A DNA stretch of 64,000 nt, taken from contig NZ_CP027786.1 of NCBI RefSeq assembly GCF_003795145.1, positions 1,984,001 to 2,048,000 on the forward strand, given 5' to 3'. Each line of letters begins with the position of its first letter. Within the stretch, counting starts at the first letter, position 1. Positions 36,871 through 44,877 of the stretch are shown here, one piece after another. A model generated the notes under the pieces. It did no database searches and was not told the origin of the DNA. It saw nothing but the letters and a program-made list of their open reading frames with translations. The DNA is from Tetragenococcus koreensis (GTDB lineage: Bacteria; Bacillota; Bacilli; Lactobacillales; Enterococcaceae). The position numbers and the translations under genes are program-made.

Positions 36871-36895
36871 ACGAATAACTAGAGTTAATTCCCTA

Positions 36896-38583
36896 GAATC
36901 TTTTGCGCTGCTTCATTTTTTTCGTAAAAAAGATAAAAAAAGAAATAAAAAGAAGAAAACCCACGTTTTTTCCCATTTTAATAAGGAAAAATAAACGTTT
37001 TCTTTTTTTCTTGAACAGTCTTTCTTTAAAAAAGAGCGCACGAAAGACACGGGTAAAAATACACCGTGTTTTTTTATGATGGCGAGAGTTACGCCGCGGG
37101 TCGTTTTTCTTGGGCTAAGGCGCGTTTTTTCTTCGCTAACATCAAGCAAAATGTGGTGGTCACATGCAATTTCATTTTCGCTAAGCCCCGTATCCGATGA
37201 TCTTCAAAGAGATAATCGCGGTCGATCCGGCCGTTAACCCGTTCCACGGCGGAGCGCTCGTTATAATAACGTTGAAATTTTTTCGAATCCCGCCCGATCA
37301 AGTTAAAGACCCGTGGATCTTCGGCGCGTGGAATCGAAACCCGATGAATCCCCGCCCCATTTTTCGGATGCGTTTCATAACGAAGGGTGTCCGAAGCGGC
37401 ATGATACCCCTTGTATTGCGCTCGGATAAGCTTTCCTCGATGGCTCACATAATAAACTTCACCTTTATAAGTATAAACGAAGTCGGTATCTTGATATTGT
37501 CGGGTGCTTTCTCCTTGCCAATGATTTACGATATCGATGATCGGCTTCATCCCTCGATCTTCAATGATCTCGCGTAATTTTCCTCCGTCATAGCCTTTAT
37601 CTGCGGATAAATGGTCGCAACGTTCCGCCAGCCAGGAAGGCATTTGGGCCACCATTTCCTTAGCCACCGTTTTTTCCCCATTCGCCGCGGGTGTTACTCG
37701 AAATAAAAGGGGCAACTCATATCTGGCATCGGCGATTAGATGCACGCGATAACCATAAAACCAAGCGGATTTTGTTTGGATTTTCCCTTCTTTTGTCGTA
37801 GAGGTATAAGACTTTTGGGTATAATTGGCATCGTGATCTCGGCGCCCCTCGCATTTTTTCTTTTTTGGCGGTCTTTGGGCATAGGCTTCAATAATTTTGC
37901 CATCCAAAGCTAAGCTTTCGCCGAGGTCGGAGAGCGCTTCTTGTAGCTCCTCGGTCATATGGGCAAATAGGGCGTCGAGCAGGTCTTGAACATCGATCAG
38001 TCGCCTTTGAAATCGTGTGAAAGCTGAAGGACTAGGAGCTAAACTTTTGCGGCCGTTTTTTCGATTGTAGCGTGGTTCAAGATGACAAGCATGACGTAAA
38101 AAAGGATTCCGCTCAAGTTCATTGATTAACTCCGTGGGCCCTTGATGATGGAAGACAAACATCGCAATCCAGCAGCGAAACATCGCTTCGTTCGGCCAAT
38201 CATCGCGACCGCTCGCACGTCGGTCATCTAATTCCTGGATCAAGTGCTGGTAAGGGATCTGATTTAATAGAGCTTCAAACTCTTGAAGCGGTCCGCAATC
38301 AAAATCTTCAAATAAGTTGATATTGTATGGTACAATAGTTTCAGAATTCATAAGAAAAGCCTCCTATTTAGTTTTGTCGTTACTACTATTATAGTGGAAA
38401 TCGCTCGATTTGTCGGCTTTTCTTATGATTCTTTTTTCTATTTTCATTTATACCGTGAAATTCTAAAAAAATAGAAATCGGAAAGGCCAAATCCTCATTT
38501 CATAGGGTTTTACCTTCCGATTTCTTTTTTATTACAATCGTTAATCCTTGTAAGACAAGGACTTTCAACATCGCGATTTATTC
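36896..38583 (-). mobile_element. Insertion sequence copy 2 (1,688 bp), inserted in the 3' end of udk
   Basis: Identical to 13043-14730 with a constant offset of 23,853. It is flanked by a 5-bp direct repeat CCCTA (36891-36895 and 38584-38588). Removing the element and one CCCTA restores a udk frame ending Gly-Asn-stop in place of the present Gly-Glu-stop, and reattaches the original udk terminator (GAATTAAC/GTTATTC followed by a T-run, about 36865-36900 on the minus strand). Confidence 0.93.
37089..38351 (-). CDS. DDE transposase of the IS (copy 2)
   Basis: Same 420-residue protein as at 13236-14498, with the same AGGAGG site and start. Proposed catalytic residues are Asp150, Asp251 and Glu370. 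Both copies are intact, so the element is probably still able to move. A plus-strand terminator-like hairpin lies downstream and a bidirectional one upstream, within the element. Confidence 0.85.
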   Translation of the reverse strand: MNSETIVPYNINLFEDFDCGPLQEFEALLNQIPYQHLIQELDDRRASGRDDWPNEAMFRCWIAMFVFHHQGPTELINELERNPFLRHACHLEPRYNRKNGRKSLAPSPSAFTRFQRRLIDVQDLLDALFAHMTEELQEALSDLGESLALDGKIIEAYAQRPPKKKKCEGRRDHDANYTQKSYTSTTKEGKIQTKSAWFYGYRVHLIADARYELPLLFRVTPAANGEKTVAKEMVAQMPSWLAERCDHLSADKGYDGGKLREIIEDRGMKPIIDIVNHWQGESTRQYQDTDFVYTYKGEVYYVSHRGKLIRAQYKGYHAASDTLRYETHPKNGAGIHRVSIPRAEDPRVFNLIGRDSKKFQRYYNERSAVERVNGRIDRDYLFEDHRIRGLAKMKLHVTTTFCLMLAKKKRALAQEKRPAA

Positions 38584-39204
38584 CCCTAAAATCGTACTAA
38601 TTTTTGTATTGATCAAATCAATTGCTACATGATTTTGTCCACCTTCAGGAACTACCACATCTGCATAGCGTTTGGTCGGTTCAACAAATTGATGATACAT
38701 TGGTTTGACAACAGATAAATACTGATTGATTACCGAATCAAGAGTCCGTCCTCTTTCTTCTATGTCACGTTTAATACGACGAATAATCCGAATATCATCA
38801 TCCGTATCTACATAAACTTTGATATCCATCATATTACGTAAACGTTCATCCGCTAAAATTAAAATACCTTCTAGAATAATGACTTCTTTAGGCTCCTGAA
38901 CTTCAATTTTATTGCTACGTGTATGAGCTACGTAATCATAGACAGGCTTTTGGATCGTTTCATAATGCAATAATTTATTTAAATGTTCGATCAATAAGTC
39001 GGTGTCAAACGCAAATGGGTGATCGTAATTGGTTTTCAGCCTTTCTTCAAAGGGAAGATCACTTTGGTCTTTATAATAAGAATCATGTTCAAGCATCGTA
39101 ATTGAATGATTAGGAAAACGATCTAAAATTGCATGACTAACGCTTGTTTTTCCGCTACCAGAACCTCCTGTCACCCCAATAATAATCGGTTTATGCTTTG
39201 CCAT
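38578..39204 (-). CDS. udk: Uridine kinase, last codons altered by an IS
   Basis: A 208-residue kinase phosphorylating uridine and cytidine in pyrimidine salvage. The P-loop is '[14 protein letters not shown]', then '[30 protein letters not shown]' and '[17 protein letters not shown]'. The start ATG (39204, or 39207) follows GAGGG. The final Glu and stop come from the right end of IS copy 2, which replaced the original Asn-stop; the enzyme should still work. Its natural terminator is now 1.7 kb away. Confidence 0.94.
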   Translation of the reverse strand: MAKHKPIIIGVTGGSGSGKTSVSHAILDRFPNHSITMLEHDSYYKDQSDLPFEERLKTNYDHPFAFDTDLLIEHLNKLLHYETIQKPVYDYVAHTRSNKIEVQEPKEVIILEGILILADERLRNMMDIKVYVDTDDDIRIIRRIKRDIEERGRTLDSVINQYLSVVKPMYHQFVEPTKRYADVVVPEGGQNHVAIDLINTKISTILGE

Positions 39205-39251
39205 CATTTTTCCCTCTTTCATTTTTTATCATAAAAAGCTGTTCAAATCGC

Positions 39252-39944
39252 TTATTGTGGGCTGGCTAATACGTCATAAATATCTTCTAGGCGAGAAATT
39301 TGAAAAGTCGGTTTTATTTTGGCATCCGCCGCAGCAGCAATTGGATTAAACCAGATCGTATCGATCCCTGCATTTTTTCCGCCTTGAATATCTGATGTCA
39401 AAGAATCACCGATAATTACTGTCTCTTCTTTTTGTAGATGAGGTGCCTGAGTAAAGACATAATCAAAAAATTCAATCATAGGTTTTTGGAAACCGGCTTG
39501 TTCAGAAATGAAAATATCTTTGAAATAAGGATATAGTTTAGCATCGGTTAAACGTTGGAATTGGGTATTTGCTAAGCCATTTGTTACCACATACAAATCA
39601 GCTTTAGCCGATAAATCACGAATAATTTCTAAGCTATTGCCAATTCTTTTATGTCCTTGATTCAAAAATTGTCGGTATCTTTGCTCTGTTTTTACACTAT
39701 CTACTTTTTTACCCAAACGTTCAAAAAAAAGACCAAAGCGACCGTTAACCACTTCATCAGAAGTCAAATTCCCTTTTTCATGTTCTTCCCAACGCTTTTG
39801 GTTGATTGTTTTATACAAAGTTTCATTTTCTGGTGTCAATGGCACACCTAATTCGTTAAATAAGGCTTTTAGTGCTTGTTGTTCTGCATCATGAAAATCT
39901 AGTAACGTATTATCTACATCAAATAATAAATTTTTATAGCGCAT
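39252..39944 (-). CDS. YjjG-type HAD nucleotidase
   Basis: A 230-residue HAD hydrolase of the YjjG noncanonical pyrimidine nucleotidase group, which removes phosphate from modified or excess dUMP-like nucleotides. HAD motif 1 is 'LLFDVDNTLLDF' with the nucleophile Asp, motif 2 'VVTNG', motif 3 Lys in 'AGFQKPMIEFFD', and motif 4 'VIIGDSLTSDIQGG'. It is 48 bp upstream of udk and may be cotranscribed, both being nucleotide salvage or clean-up genes. Confidence 0.87.
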   Translation of the reverse strand: MRYKNLLFDVDNTLLDFHDAEQQALKALFNELGVPLTPENETLYKTINQKRWEEHEKGNLTSDEVVNGRFGLFFERLGKKVDSVKTEQRYRQFLNQGHKRIGNSLEIIRDLSAKADLYVVTNGLANTQFQRLTDAKLYPYFKDIFISEQAGFQKPMIEFFDYVFTQAPHLQKEETVIIGDSLTSDIQGGKNAGIDTIWFNPIAAAADAKIKPTFQISRLEDIYDVLASPQ

Positions 39945-40048
39945 GATATACTCCTTGTCCCTTTACTGAAGAATATCGTACCTTAATTGTGAAACAACGT
40001 CAATGAGTGCTACCCGTCCATCATTTATTAATAAACTTTAATGTTGAT

Positions 40049-40077
40049 TTGACTTATTCGCTTTTTTCTTTTAAAGT
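40049..40077 (+). promoter_or_regulatory. Promoter of the L25/Ctc gene
   Basis: TTGACT, 17 bp, TAAAGT. It gives a leader of about 200 nt before the coding region. The gap 39945-40284 contains only this promoter and the leader. Confidence 0.6.
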
Positions 40078-40103
40078 GGTAACAAAGTAAATAAAGTTTC
40101 TCA

Positions 40104-40187
40104 CTACACACAGCGTTAAGACCTGGTGGAGAAAGTTATCGTTGATTGATTAAAGGACAGCTGTGTATTTAAGCTGCCCTTTTTTTG
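40104..40187 (+). promoter_or_regulatory. Leader with mutually exclusive hairpins before the L25 gene (attenuator-like)
   Basis: ACACAGC (40108-40114) can pair with GCTGTGT (40160-40166). The second strand overlaps the left arm of a terminator hairpin, AAAGGACAGCT (40152-40162) with AGCTGCCCTTT (40172-40182), followed by TTTTTT. Forming the first stem prevents the terminator. This layout fits a ribosomal-protein leader that ends transcription when L25 is in excess or absent; the ligand is inferred. Confidence 0.55.
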
Positions 40188-40284
40188 TATAACTTATCGA
40201 TCATGTATTATCATTTTGGTATTCGAGTAACCAATATTTGCTTGAAAGTATTGTTTAGCACAAATTTTAGGAGGAAAATAAGTT

Positions 40285-40911
40285 ATGGCAGTCTCATTAG
40301 AAGTAGAAAAAAGAGCCGTTCGTCCACGTTCAATTAGAAACAAATTGCGTCACGAAGGAAGAGTTCCGGCAGTTGTCAATGGTTACAAAATTGAAAGTAC
40401 CACCATTTCTGTTGACGCTCAAGAATTAGACAGAGTTTTACGTGAAAACGGACTAAACTCAGTTATCACGATGAATATCGATGGTAAAAAAGTGAATACT
40501 TTAGTTCAAAATTATTCATCAGATACATTCACACAACACATCATCCATGTTGAGTTCTTATCTGTAAACATGTCAGAAGAACAAGAAGTAGATGCAGAAA
40601 TCGTTCTTGTCGGCGAATCAAGTGGTGTAAAATCAGGCGGTGTCCTTACTCAAACATTATACAGTGCTACCGTTTCAGCTACGCCAGATAAATTACCTGA
40701 AAATATCGAAGTAGATGTCTCTGCTTTAGAAATTGGTGATTCTATCAACATTAGCGACATTCCAGTGTCAAAAGACTACACTATTGTCAACGAAGCAGAA
40801 GAACAAGTAGCTGCTGTTAATGAACCAGAAATTGAAGAAGAACCAGAAGAAGAAGCTGAAGAAGCTGAACCAGAAGTAATCGGTGAAAGCGAAGAAGATT
40901 CAGAAGAATAA
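40285..40911 (+). CDS. ctc: Ribosomal protein L25, Ctc (general stress) form
   Basis: A 208-residue two-domain L25. The N-terminal ~95 residues bind 5S rRNA ('RAVRPRSIRNKLRHEGRVPAVVNG'), the C-terminal beta domain (about 100-185) is the TL5/CTC extension, and a very acidic Glu-rich tail of ~25 residues ends the protein. TAGGAGG precedes the ATG. It is expressed alone from a promoter with an attenuator-like leader and ends at a bidirectional terminator. Confidence 0.93.
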   Translation: MAVSLEVEKRAVRPRSIRNKLRHEGRVPAVVNGYKIESTTISVDAQELDRVLRENGLNSVITMNIDGKKVNTLVQNYSSDTFTQHIIHVEFLSVNMSEEQEVDAEIVLVGESSGVKSGGVLTQTLYSATVSATPDKLPENIEVDVSALEIGDSINISDIPVSKDYTIVNEAEEQVAAVNEPEIEEEPEEEAEEAEPEVIGESEEDSEE

Positions 40912-40912
40912 T

Positions 40913-40950
40913 AAAAAAACCTTGAGATCGTCAGGTCTCAAGGTTTTTAT
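40913..40950. terminator. Bidirectional Rho-independent terminator
   Basis: AAACCTTGAGA and TCTCAAGGTTT form an 11-bp stem with an 8-nt loop and A/T tails on both sides, between the convergent ctc and gcvH genes. Confidence 0.9.
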
Positions 40951-40953
40951 CTA

Positions 40954-41292
40954 TTAAAGTGATTCAAATTCGGTTTGCTCTACATCTTTCAAGCTAACAA
41001 TCCAAGCATTCAGCTCATCTTCATCATTTAACACATCTACATTTTCATCAACCTTTTCATTGATCGAAGAAACGATCCCCGATAAAGGGCTGGCAAATTC
41101 ACTAATTGCTTTTTCTGCTTCAAGTTCGATCAAAGTATCCCCTTTTTTATAGGTTTGCCCAACTTTTGGAAGTGAAGCAAATGAAATTTTTCCTAGTTCA
41201 TCTTGAGCTTCATTTGTCAGACCTACAACATATTCTTTTCCATTATGTAGCACCCATAAATTATCGACTTTTTTTAAACATTGTTTTTTCAT
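40954..41292 (-). CDS. gcvH: Glycine cleavage H-like lipoyl carrier protein
   Basis: A 112-residue lipoyl-domain protein. The lipoyl lysine is Lys61 in 'ELEAEKAISEFASPLSGIVSSINE'. No gcvT/gcvP genes are near, and lactic acid bacteria usually lack the full glycine cleavage system, so it probably serves as a lipoate relay for 2-oxoacid dehydrogenases. It overlaps the upstream ArsC/Spx-like gene by four bases (ATGA), the same pairing as gcvH with yusI in B. subtilis. Confidence 0.9.
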   Translation of the reverse strand: MKKQCLKKVDNLWVLHNGKEYVVGLTNEAQDELGKISFASLPKVGQTYKKGDTLIELEAEKAISEFASPLSGIVSSINEKVDENVDVLNDEDELNAWIVSLKDVEQTEFESL

Positions 41293-41651
41293 GATGCGAA
41301 TACTCCTTCATAATCATTCTCATGGAACCCGATTGTTAAAAAATGATCCTCATTATCAACTAAAATCGGACGCTTAATCAACATACCATCTGTTGAGAGT
41401 ACCTGACAAGCTTCCTCAAGTGTATACCCGTCTACTTTATCTTTCAAGCCTAACGCACGATATTTTTGTCCGCTGGTATTAAAGAAGCGCCGAACCGGTA
41501 AGCCGCTTTCTTTAACCCATTTTTCTAATTTTTCTTTGCTAGGAACTTCTTTAATCATATCAACAAATTCAACGTCTTTTCCCTGTTCTTCTAACCATTT
41601 TTGGGCATTCTTACAGGTACTACATTTAGGGTACCAGTATAATCTTAGCAT
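41289..41651 (-). CDS. ArsC/Spx-family thioredoxin-fold protein (YusI-like)
   Basis: A 120-residue protein beginning 'LRLYWYPKCSTCKNAQKWLEE', with a CxxC at residues ~10-13. 'LPVRRFFNTSGQKYRALGLKDK' and 'LIKRPILV' are the ArsC-like family segments. The family includes arsenate reductases and Spx regulators, but this YusI-like branch has no proven arsenate role. The coupling with gcvH suggests a link to lipoyl or thiol metabolism (inference). Confidence 0.87.
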   Translation of the reverse strand: MLRLYWYPKCSTCKNAQKWLEEQGKDVEFVDMIKEVPSKEKLEKWVKESGLPVRRFFNTSGQKYRALGLKDKVDGYTLEEACQVLSTDGMLIKRPILVDNEDHFLTIGFHENDYEGVFAS

Positions 41652-41676
41652 CTACTCAGCTCCTGTCTTTGTTAAA

Positions 41677-42855
41677 TCAATCCTCATTGGCAGCTTGATA
41701 ACGCATGGCTAAAATCAAACCTACACCCATCATATTACTCAAAAGCGCCGAACCACCCTGACTAATAAACGGAAGAGGAATCCCAGTTAAAGGTAACAAA
41801 CCGATGTTAGCTCCAATGTTTTCAAACACATGGAACAAAATCATCATAATAATGCCCGTTGCAATATAGGAATAAAATTCATTATTTGTATCAAAACAAA
41901 CACGAATCATCCGATAGATCAAAATAAAATACAATAAGACTACAAATGCACTACCAACAAAACCAAAGTTTTCCCCGATAACTGAAAAGATCATATCAGA
42001 TTCGCGTACTTGTACGGCAATTTCACTAGTATTAAATCCCTTACCAAATAAACCGCCGGAACCAATAGCCATTAAAGCCGATGCCACTTGCATAGAATCC
42101 CCTTGAACGTCATGAAACGGATCTAACCAGGAATCAATCCGCGCAAATTGATAATCAGAAAACAGGCCAATATTGGAAAGAAATTCTCGCCCGCCGTCAT
42201 TTAAAACTAAGACAATCGTCCCCACACTGATCACTAAAAACACAGCAACTACGGGTAAAATAATCTTCCATGAAATTCCAGACATCAGGAATATACCACC
42301 AAAAATTGCTAAAAAGACCAACATCGTTCCAAAATCATCTTGTAATGTAATTAAAATTAGCACAGGCGCCACAACTGCTAGCATTTTTGCAATCAAAATA
42401 CCATCTGTCTTTAAATTGCGAACTTGATAGTTAGCATTATGTTTAGTAACCACCATTGCCAGCATTAAAATTATCGCAATCTTCATTAATTCTGCTGGTT
42501 GTACAGTAATAGGACCTAAACTAAACCAGTTTTTAGAACCAGTAGCTCTTTGCATAGCTGGATCATAAAATTGTACTAATAATGCCATCACAACTAGCCC
42601 TGCTGCATATACGTATTTGGCCATCAACCAAAGCCACTTTGACTTGATATGCATAATACAAATCACTGCAACAATTCCAACAATGTACCAAATTAACTGT
42701 TGAAATACGTCACCCCAAGGGTTGGTATTTCCTAACGGGTCATGATAAGACGCAACATACAAAGAAGCTAAGCCTATTAAACATAATAAAAAGACAGGTA
42801 GAATTACGCCATAATCGATTTTGTTGTCATTTTTAAAAAGGTTCCTTTTTTCCAT
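41677..42855 (-). CDS. rodA: Rod-shape/elongation SEDS glycosyltransferase RodA
   Basis: A 392-residue SEDS polymerase of lipid II with about ten membrane helices, partner of a class B PBP. 'GSKNWFSLGPITVQPAELMKIAIILMLA', 'LQDDFGTMLVF' and 'NIGANIGLLPLTGIPLPFISQGGSALLSNMMGVGLIL' identify the RodA branch (FtsW differs in the last motif). It ends 26 bp before the ArsC-like gene. A 123-bp gap with no gene precedes it on the side of the DUF3021 gene. Confidence 0.93.
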   Translation of the reverse strand: MEKRNLFKNDNKIDYGVILPVFLLCLIGLASLYVASYHDPLGNTNPWGDVFQQLIWYIVGIVAVICIMHIKSKWLWLMAKYVYAAGLVVMALLVQFYDPAMQRATGSKNWFSLGPITVQPAELMKIAIILMLAMVVTKHNANYQVRNLKTDGILIAKMLAVVAPVLILITLQDDFGTMLVFLAIFGGIFLMSGISWKIILPVVAVFLVISVGTIVLVLNDGGREFLSNIGLFSDYQFARIDSWLDPFHDVQGDSMQVASALMAIGSGGLFGKGFNTSEIAVQVRESDMIFSVIGENFGFVGSAFVVLLYFILIYRMIRVCFDTNNEFYSYIATGIIMMILFHVFENIGANIGLLPLTGIPLPFISQGGSALLSNMMGVGLILAMRYQAANED

Positions 42856-42978
42856 CTGCTCTCTCTTTTCCTAAAAAATACTTTCTTCATTATAGGGGTA
42901 ATCGATTATAAAAGAAAGCCTTGTATTCAGACATTCAAAAAAATTTTAGAATTGCACCATTTATTCTCTTCAATTTTG

Positions 42979-43344
42979 TTAAAAATGAAAAATTTTTCGA
43001 AAAATAGCAGCCAGTATCCATAGGATAAAACCCACTAACAAGAAAAAAAGAAAAACTCGCACGATATCGCTCCAAGTATCAACAGGAAACCAACCGCTAA
43101 ATACTAAAATAGGAAACACAGTTAGCAACATGACAAAACAATGAATCAGAGTTTGCTTTGTCAGACTCCAAGAATCCATTTGATAAATGATCGTTGCCGC
43201 GCTAACCCAAAAAGCAATCCAAGCAGAAATAAACGTGCCTCTGGCTTCGATATTTCTTTCTTGTATATACAAAACAAGCGCAATAAGTGACATCATTACA
43301 AGAGGAATACTTCCACGCAACAATCCTTTCAATAATAATTGCAT
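42979..43344 (-). CDS. DUF3021 family membrane protein
   Basis: A 121-residue protein with four predicted membrane helices, beginning 'MQLLLKGLLRGSIPLVMMSLIALVLYI', typical of DUF3021. These genes usually follow a LytTR-domain regulator gene in a two-gene operon; no such regulator is present here. GGAAGGAG precedes the ATG. Function unknown. Confidence 0.8.
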   Translation of the reverse strand: MQLLLKGLLRGSIPLVMMSLIALVLYIQERNIEARGTFISAWIAFWVSAATIIYQMDSWSLTKQTLIHCFVMLLTVFPILVFSGWFPVDTWSDIVRVFLFFLLVGFILWILAAIFRKIFHF

Positions 43345-43579
43345 TGTTTTTCTCCTTCCTTTTTGTAAAAATCTTTTTCAATAGTTAACCGTTATTAATA
43401 AATTGAAAGAGATGCCTGTTAACTTTTCGTAAACAACAAACCATTTGTTATTTCACCCAACAACAATACTTTTATACCTACTCAAAAATTACCATGGCTT
43501 CGTAATGACCCCTTATTTTCTTTTGTTTCAGTATATCATATGAGGGACAGCTGTTTTGCTTTTTATTTCATCTAAGTTA

Positions 43580-43616
43580 GTTCAAATTCTCTGCCCCATT
43601 TTCTGCCCCATAACCA
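43580..43616 (-). other. Possible integrase 3'-end remnant next to tRNA-Thr
   Basis: On the minus strand, immediately downstream of the tRNA terminator, the bases encode either YGAENGAENLN-stop or MGQKMGQRI-stop. Such tandem Gly-Ala/Gly-Gln tails are common at the C-terminus of tyrosine integrases that sit beside tRNA attachment sites. The rest of 43345-43623 holds no gene. Confidence 0.3.
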
Positions 43617-43623
43617 ATTTTTG

Positions 43624-43675
43624 AAAAAATAAAAAACGTTAGTACCTACTATAAAAAGCAGTGTACCAACGTTTT
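43624..43675 (-). terminator. Terminator of tRNA-Thr
   Basis: On the minus strand AAAACGTTGGTAC and GTACTAACGTTTT (one G-U) form a 13-bp stem with a 17-nt loop, followed by TTATTTTTT. Confidence 0.8.
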
Positions 43676-43681
43676 AAGGAG

Positions 43682-43754
43682 TGCCAGCAACAGGACTTGA
43701 ACCTGCGACCTACGCGTTACGAGTGCGTTGCTCTACCAACTGAGCTAAGCTGGC
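43682..43754 (-). tRNA. tRNA-Thr (anticodon CGU)
   Basis: A 73-nt cloverleaf with no encoded CCA: acceptor GCCAGCT/TGCTGGC, D-arm GCTC...GAGC, anticodon loop CTCGTAA (anticodon CGU, reads ACG), variable AGGTC, T-arm GCAGG-TTCAAGT-CCTGT. Two mismatches stand out, U7:U66 in the acceptor stem and A31:C39 in the anticodon stem, both with the unusual base in the 3' half. Confidence 0.92.
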
Positions 43755-43823
43755 GAAATACATATGAAATTATAAGAAACTTTTCGCGATTTGTAAAGGA
43801 AAACTTTTAAAAAAGCCTATTGT

Positions 43824-43852
43824 CTGAAAATTTTCAAGAATTATGCTATAAT
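43824..43852 (+). promoter_or_regulatory. Promoter of the DUF2187-like gene
   Basis: CTGAAA, 17 bp, TATAAT with TG one base before the -10 (extended -10), 22 bp before the start codon. Confidence 0.65.
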
Positions 43853-43873
43853 GGAACTAAGGAGGTTTTATAT

Positions 43874-44113
43874 ATGGCAACATTTGGTAAATTTGATACA
43901 TCCATTGACCCATCAGAAGTAGGTAAAGAGTTTACGGTTGATGAACATGTAGCGTTTGAAGTACATAACCAGTCAGAAACAGGAACAATTACGAAGCAAT
44001 TGAAGAATTCAGCCCTCATTAAGATTGACGAAACAAGTTCGAACCAAGACCTCATTGGGCAAACGAATGGTGTCATTATCATCAATTACAAACAGATGAA
44101 ACCAACTGAATAA
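43874..44113 (+). CDS. Small DUF2187-like protein
   Basis: A 79-residue protein. The C-terminal 55 residues ('VAFEVHNQSETGTITKQLKNSALIKI' then 'GVIIINYKQMKP') resemble the small SH3/KOW-like DUF2187 fold. The N-terminal 25 residues are extra and acidic. The ATG at 43874 has a perfect AAGGAGG upstream; a longer frame from 43820 would overlap the promoter and is rejected. It is monocistronic with its own terminator. Role unknown. Confidence 0.7.
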   Translation: MATFGKFDTSIDPSEVGKEFTVDEHVAFEVHNQSETGTITKQLKNSALIKIDETSSNQDLIGQTNGVIIINYKQMKPTE

Positions 44114-44114
44114 T

Positions 44115-44154
44115 AAAAAAAAGTGAATCTTAATCGATTCACTTTTTTTTATTA
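44115..44154. terminator. Bidirectional Rho-independent terminator
   Basis: AAAAAAGTGAATC and GATTCACTTTTTT form a 13-bp stem with a TTAATC loop between the DUF2187-like gene and convergent upp. Confidence 0.92.
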
Positions 44155-44784
44155 TTATTTTGTACCAAACAAACGATCGCCAGCATCGCCTAGGCCTGGA
44201 ACGATATATCCATCTTCGTTTAAGTAGTCGTCTAGCGCAGCTGTATAGATATCTACATCAGGATGAGCTTCTTGCAAGGCTTTAACACCTTCTGGAGCAG
44301 AAACGATACAAACAAATTTAATATTAGAAGCGCCCCGTTTTTTCAATGAATCAATTGCCATAATCGCTGATCCACCGGTTGCAAGCATGGGGTCAACCAC
44401 TAGTAGTTGACGACTATCAATATCTTCTGGCATTTTCACAAAATATTCATGCGGTTCTAAGGTTTCTTCATCACGATACAAACCAACATGGCCAACTTTA
44501 GCAGCTGGAATGAGTTGTAAGATTCCATCGACCATACCTAAGCCAGCGCGCAAGATTGGGACAATAGCTACTTTTTTGCCAGCCAATGTTTTTTGTGTCG
44601 TCAGTTGGATAGGAGTTTCAATCTCGATATTTTCAGTTGGCATATCACGAGAGATTTCGTAAGCCATCAGCATAGCGAGCTCATCAACCACCTCACGAAA
44701 AACTTTTGTTCCGCACTCTTTTTCCCGAATAATGGTCAACTTATGTTGAATTAACGGATGATCGATCACTTGAAATTTTCCCAT
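44155..44784 (-). CDS. upp: Uracil phosphoribosyltransferase
   Basis: A 209-residue salvage enzyme making UMP from uracil and PRPP. '[15 protein letters not shown]' and the PRPP loop '[17 protein letters not shown]' are diagnostic, with '[17 protein letters not shown]' at the C-terminus. AAGGAGC precedes the ATG. It is downstream of glyA with a 93-bp gap, as in B. subtilis. Confidence 0.96.
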   Translation of the reverse strand: MGKFQVIDHPLIQHKLTIIREKECGTKVFREVVDELAMLMAYEISRDMPTENIEIETPIQLTTQKTLAGKKVAIVPILRAGLGMVDGILQLIPAAKVGHVGLYRDEETLEPHEYFVKMPEDIDSRQLLVVDPMLATGGSAIMAIDSLKKRGASNIKFVCIVSAPEGVKALQEAHPDVDIYTAALDDYLNEDGYIVPGLGDAGDRLFGTK

Positions 44785-44877
44785 TTTTTAAGGCTCCTTT
44801 ATTTTTTCTCTATTGTAATCTAAAAATAGACTACAAGCAAATACTTACAAGAGAGTTTAACTACTAACCATTTGAAA

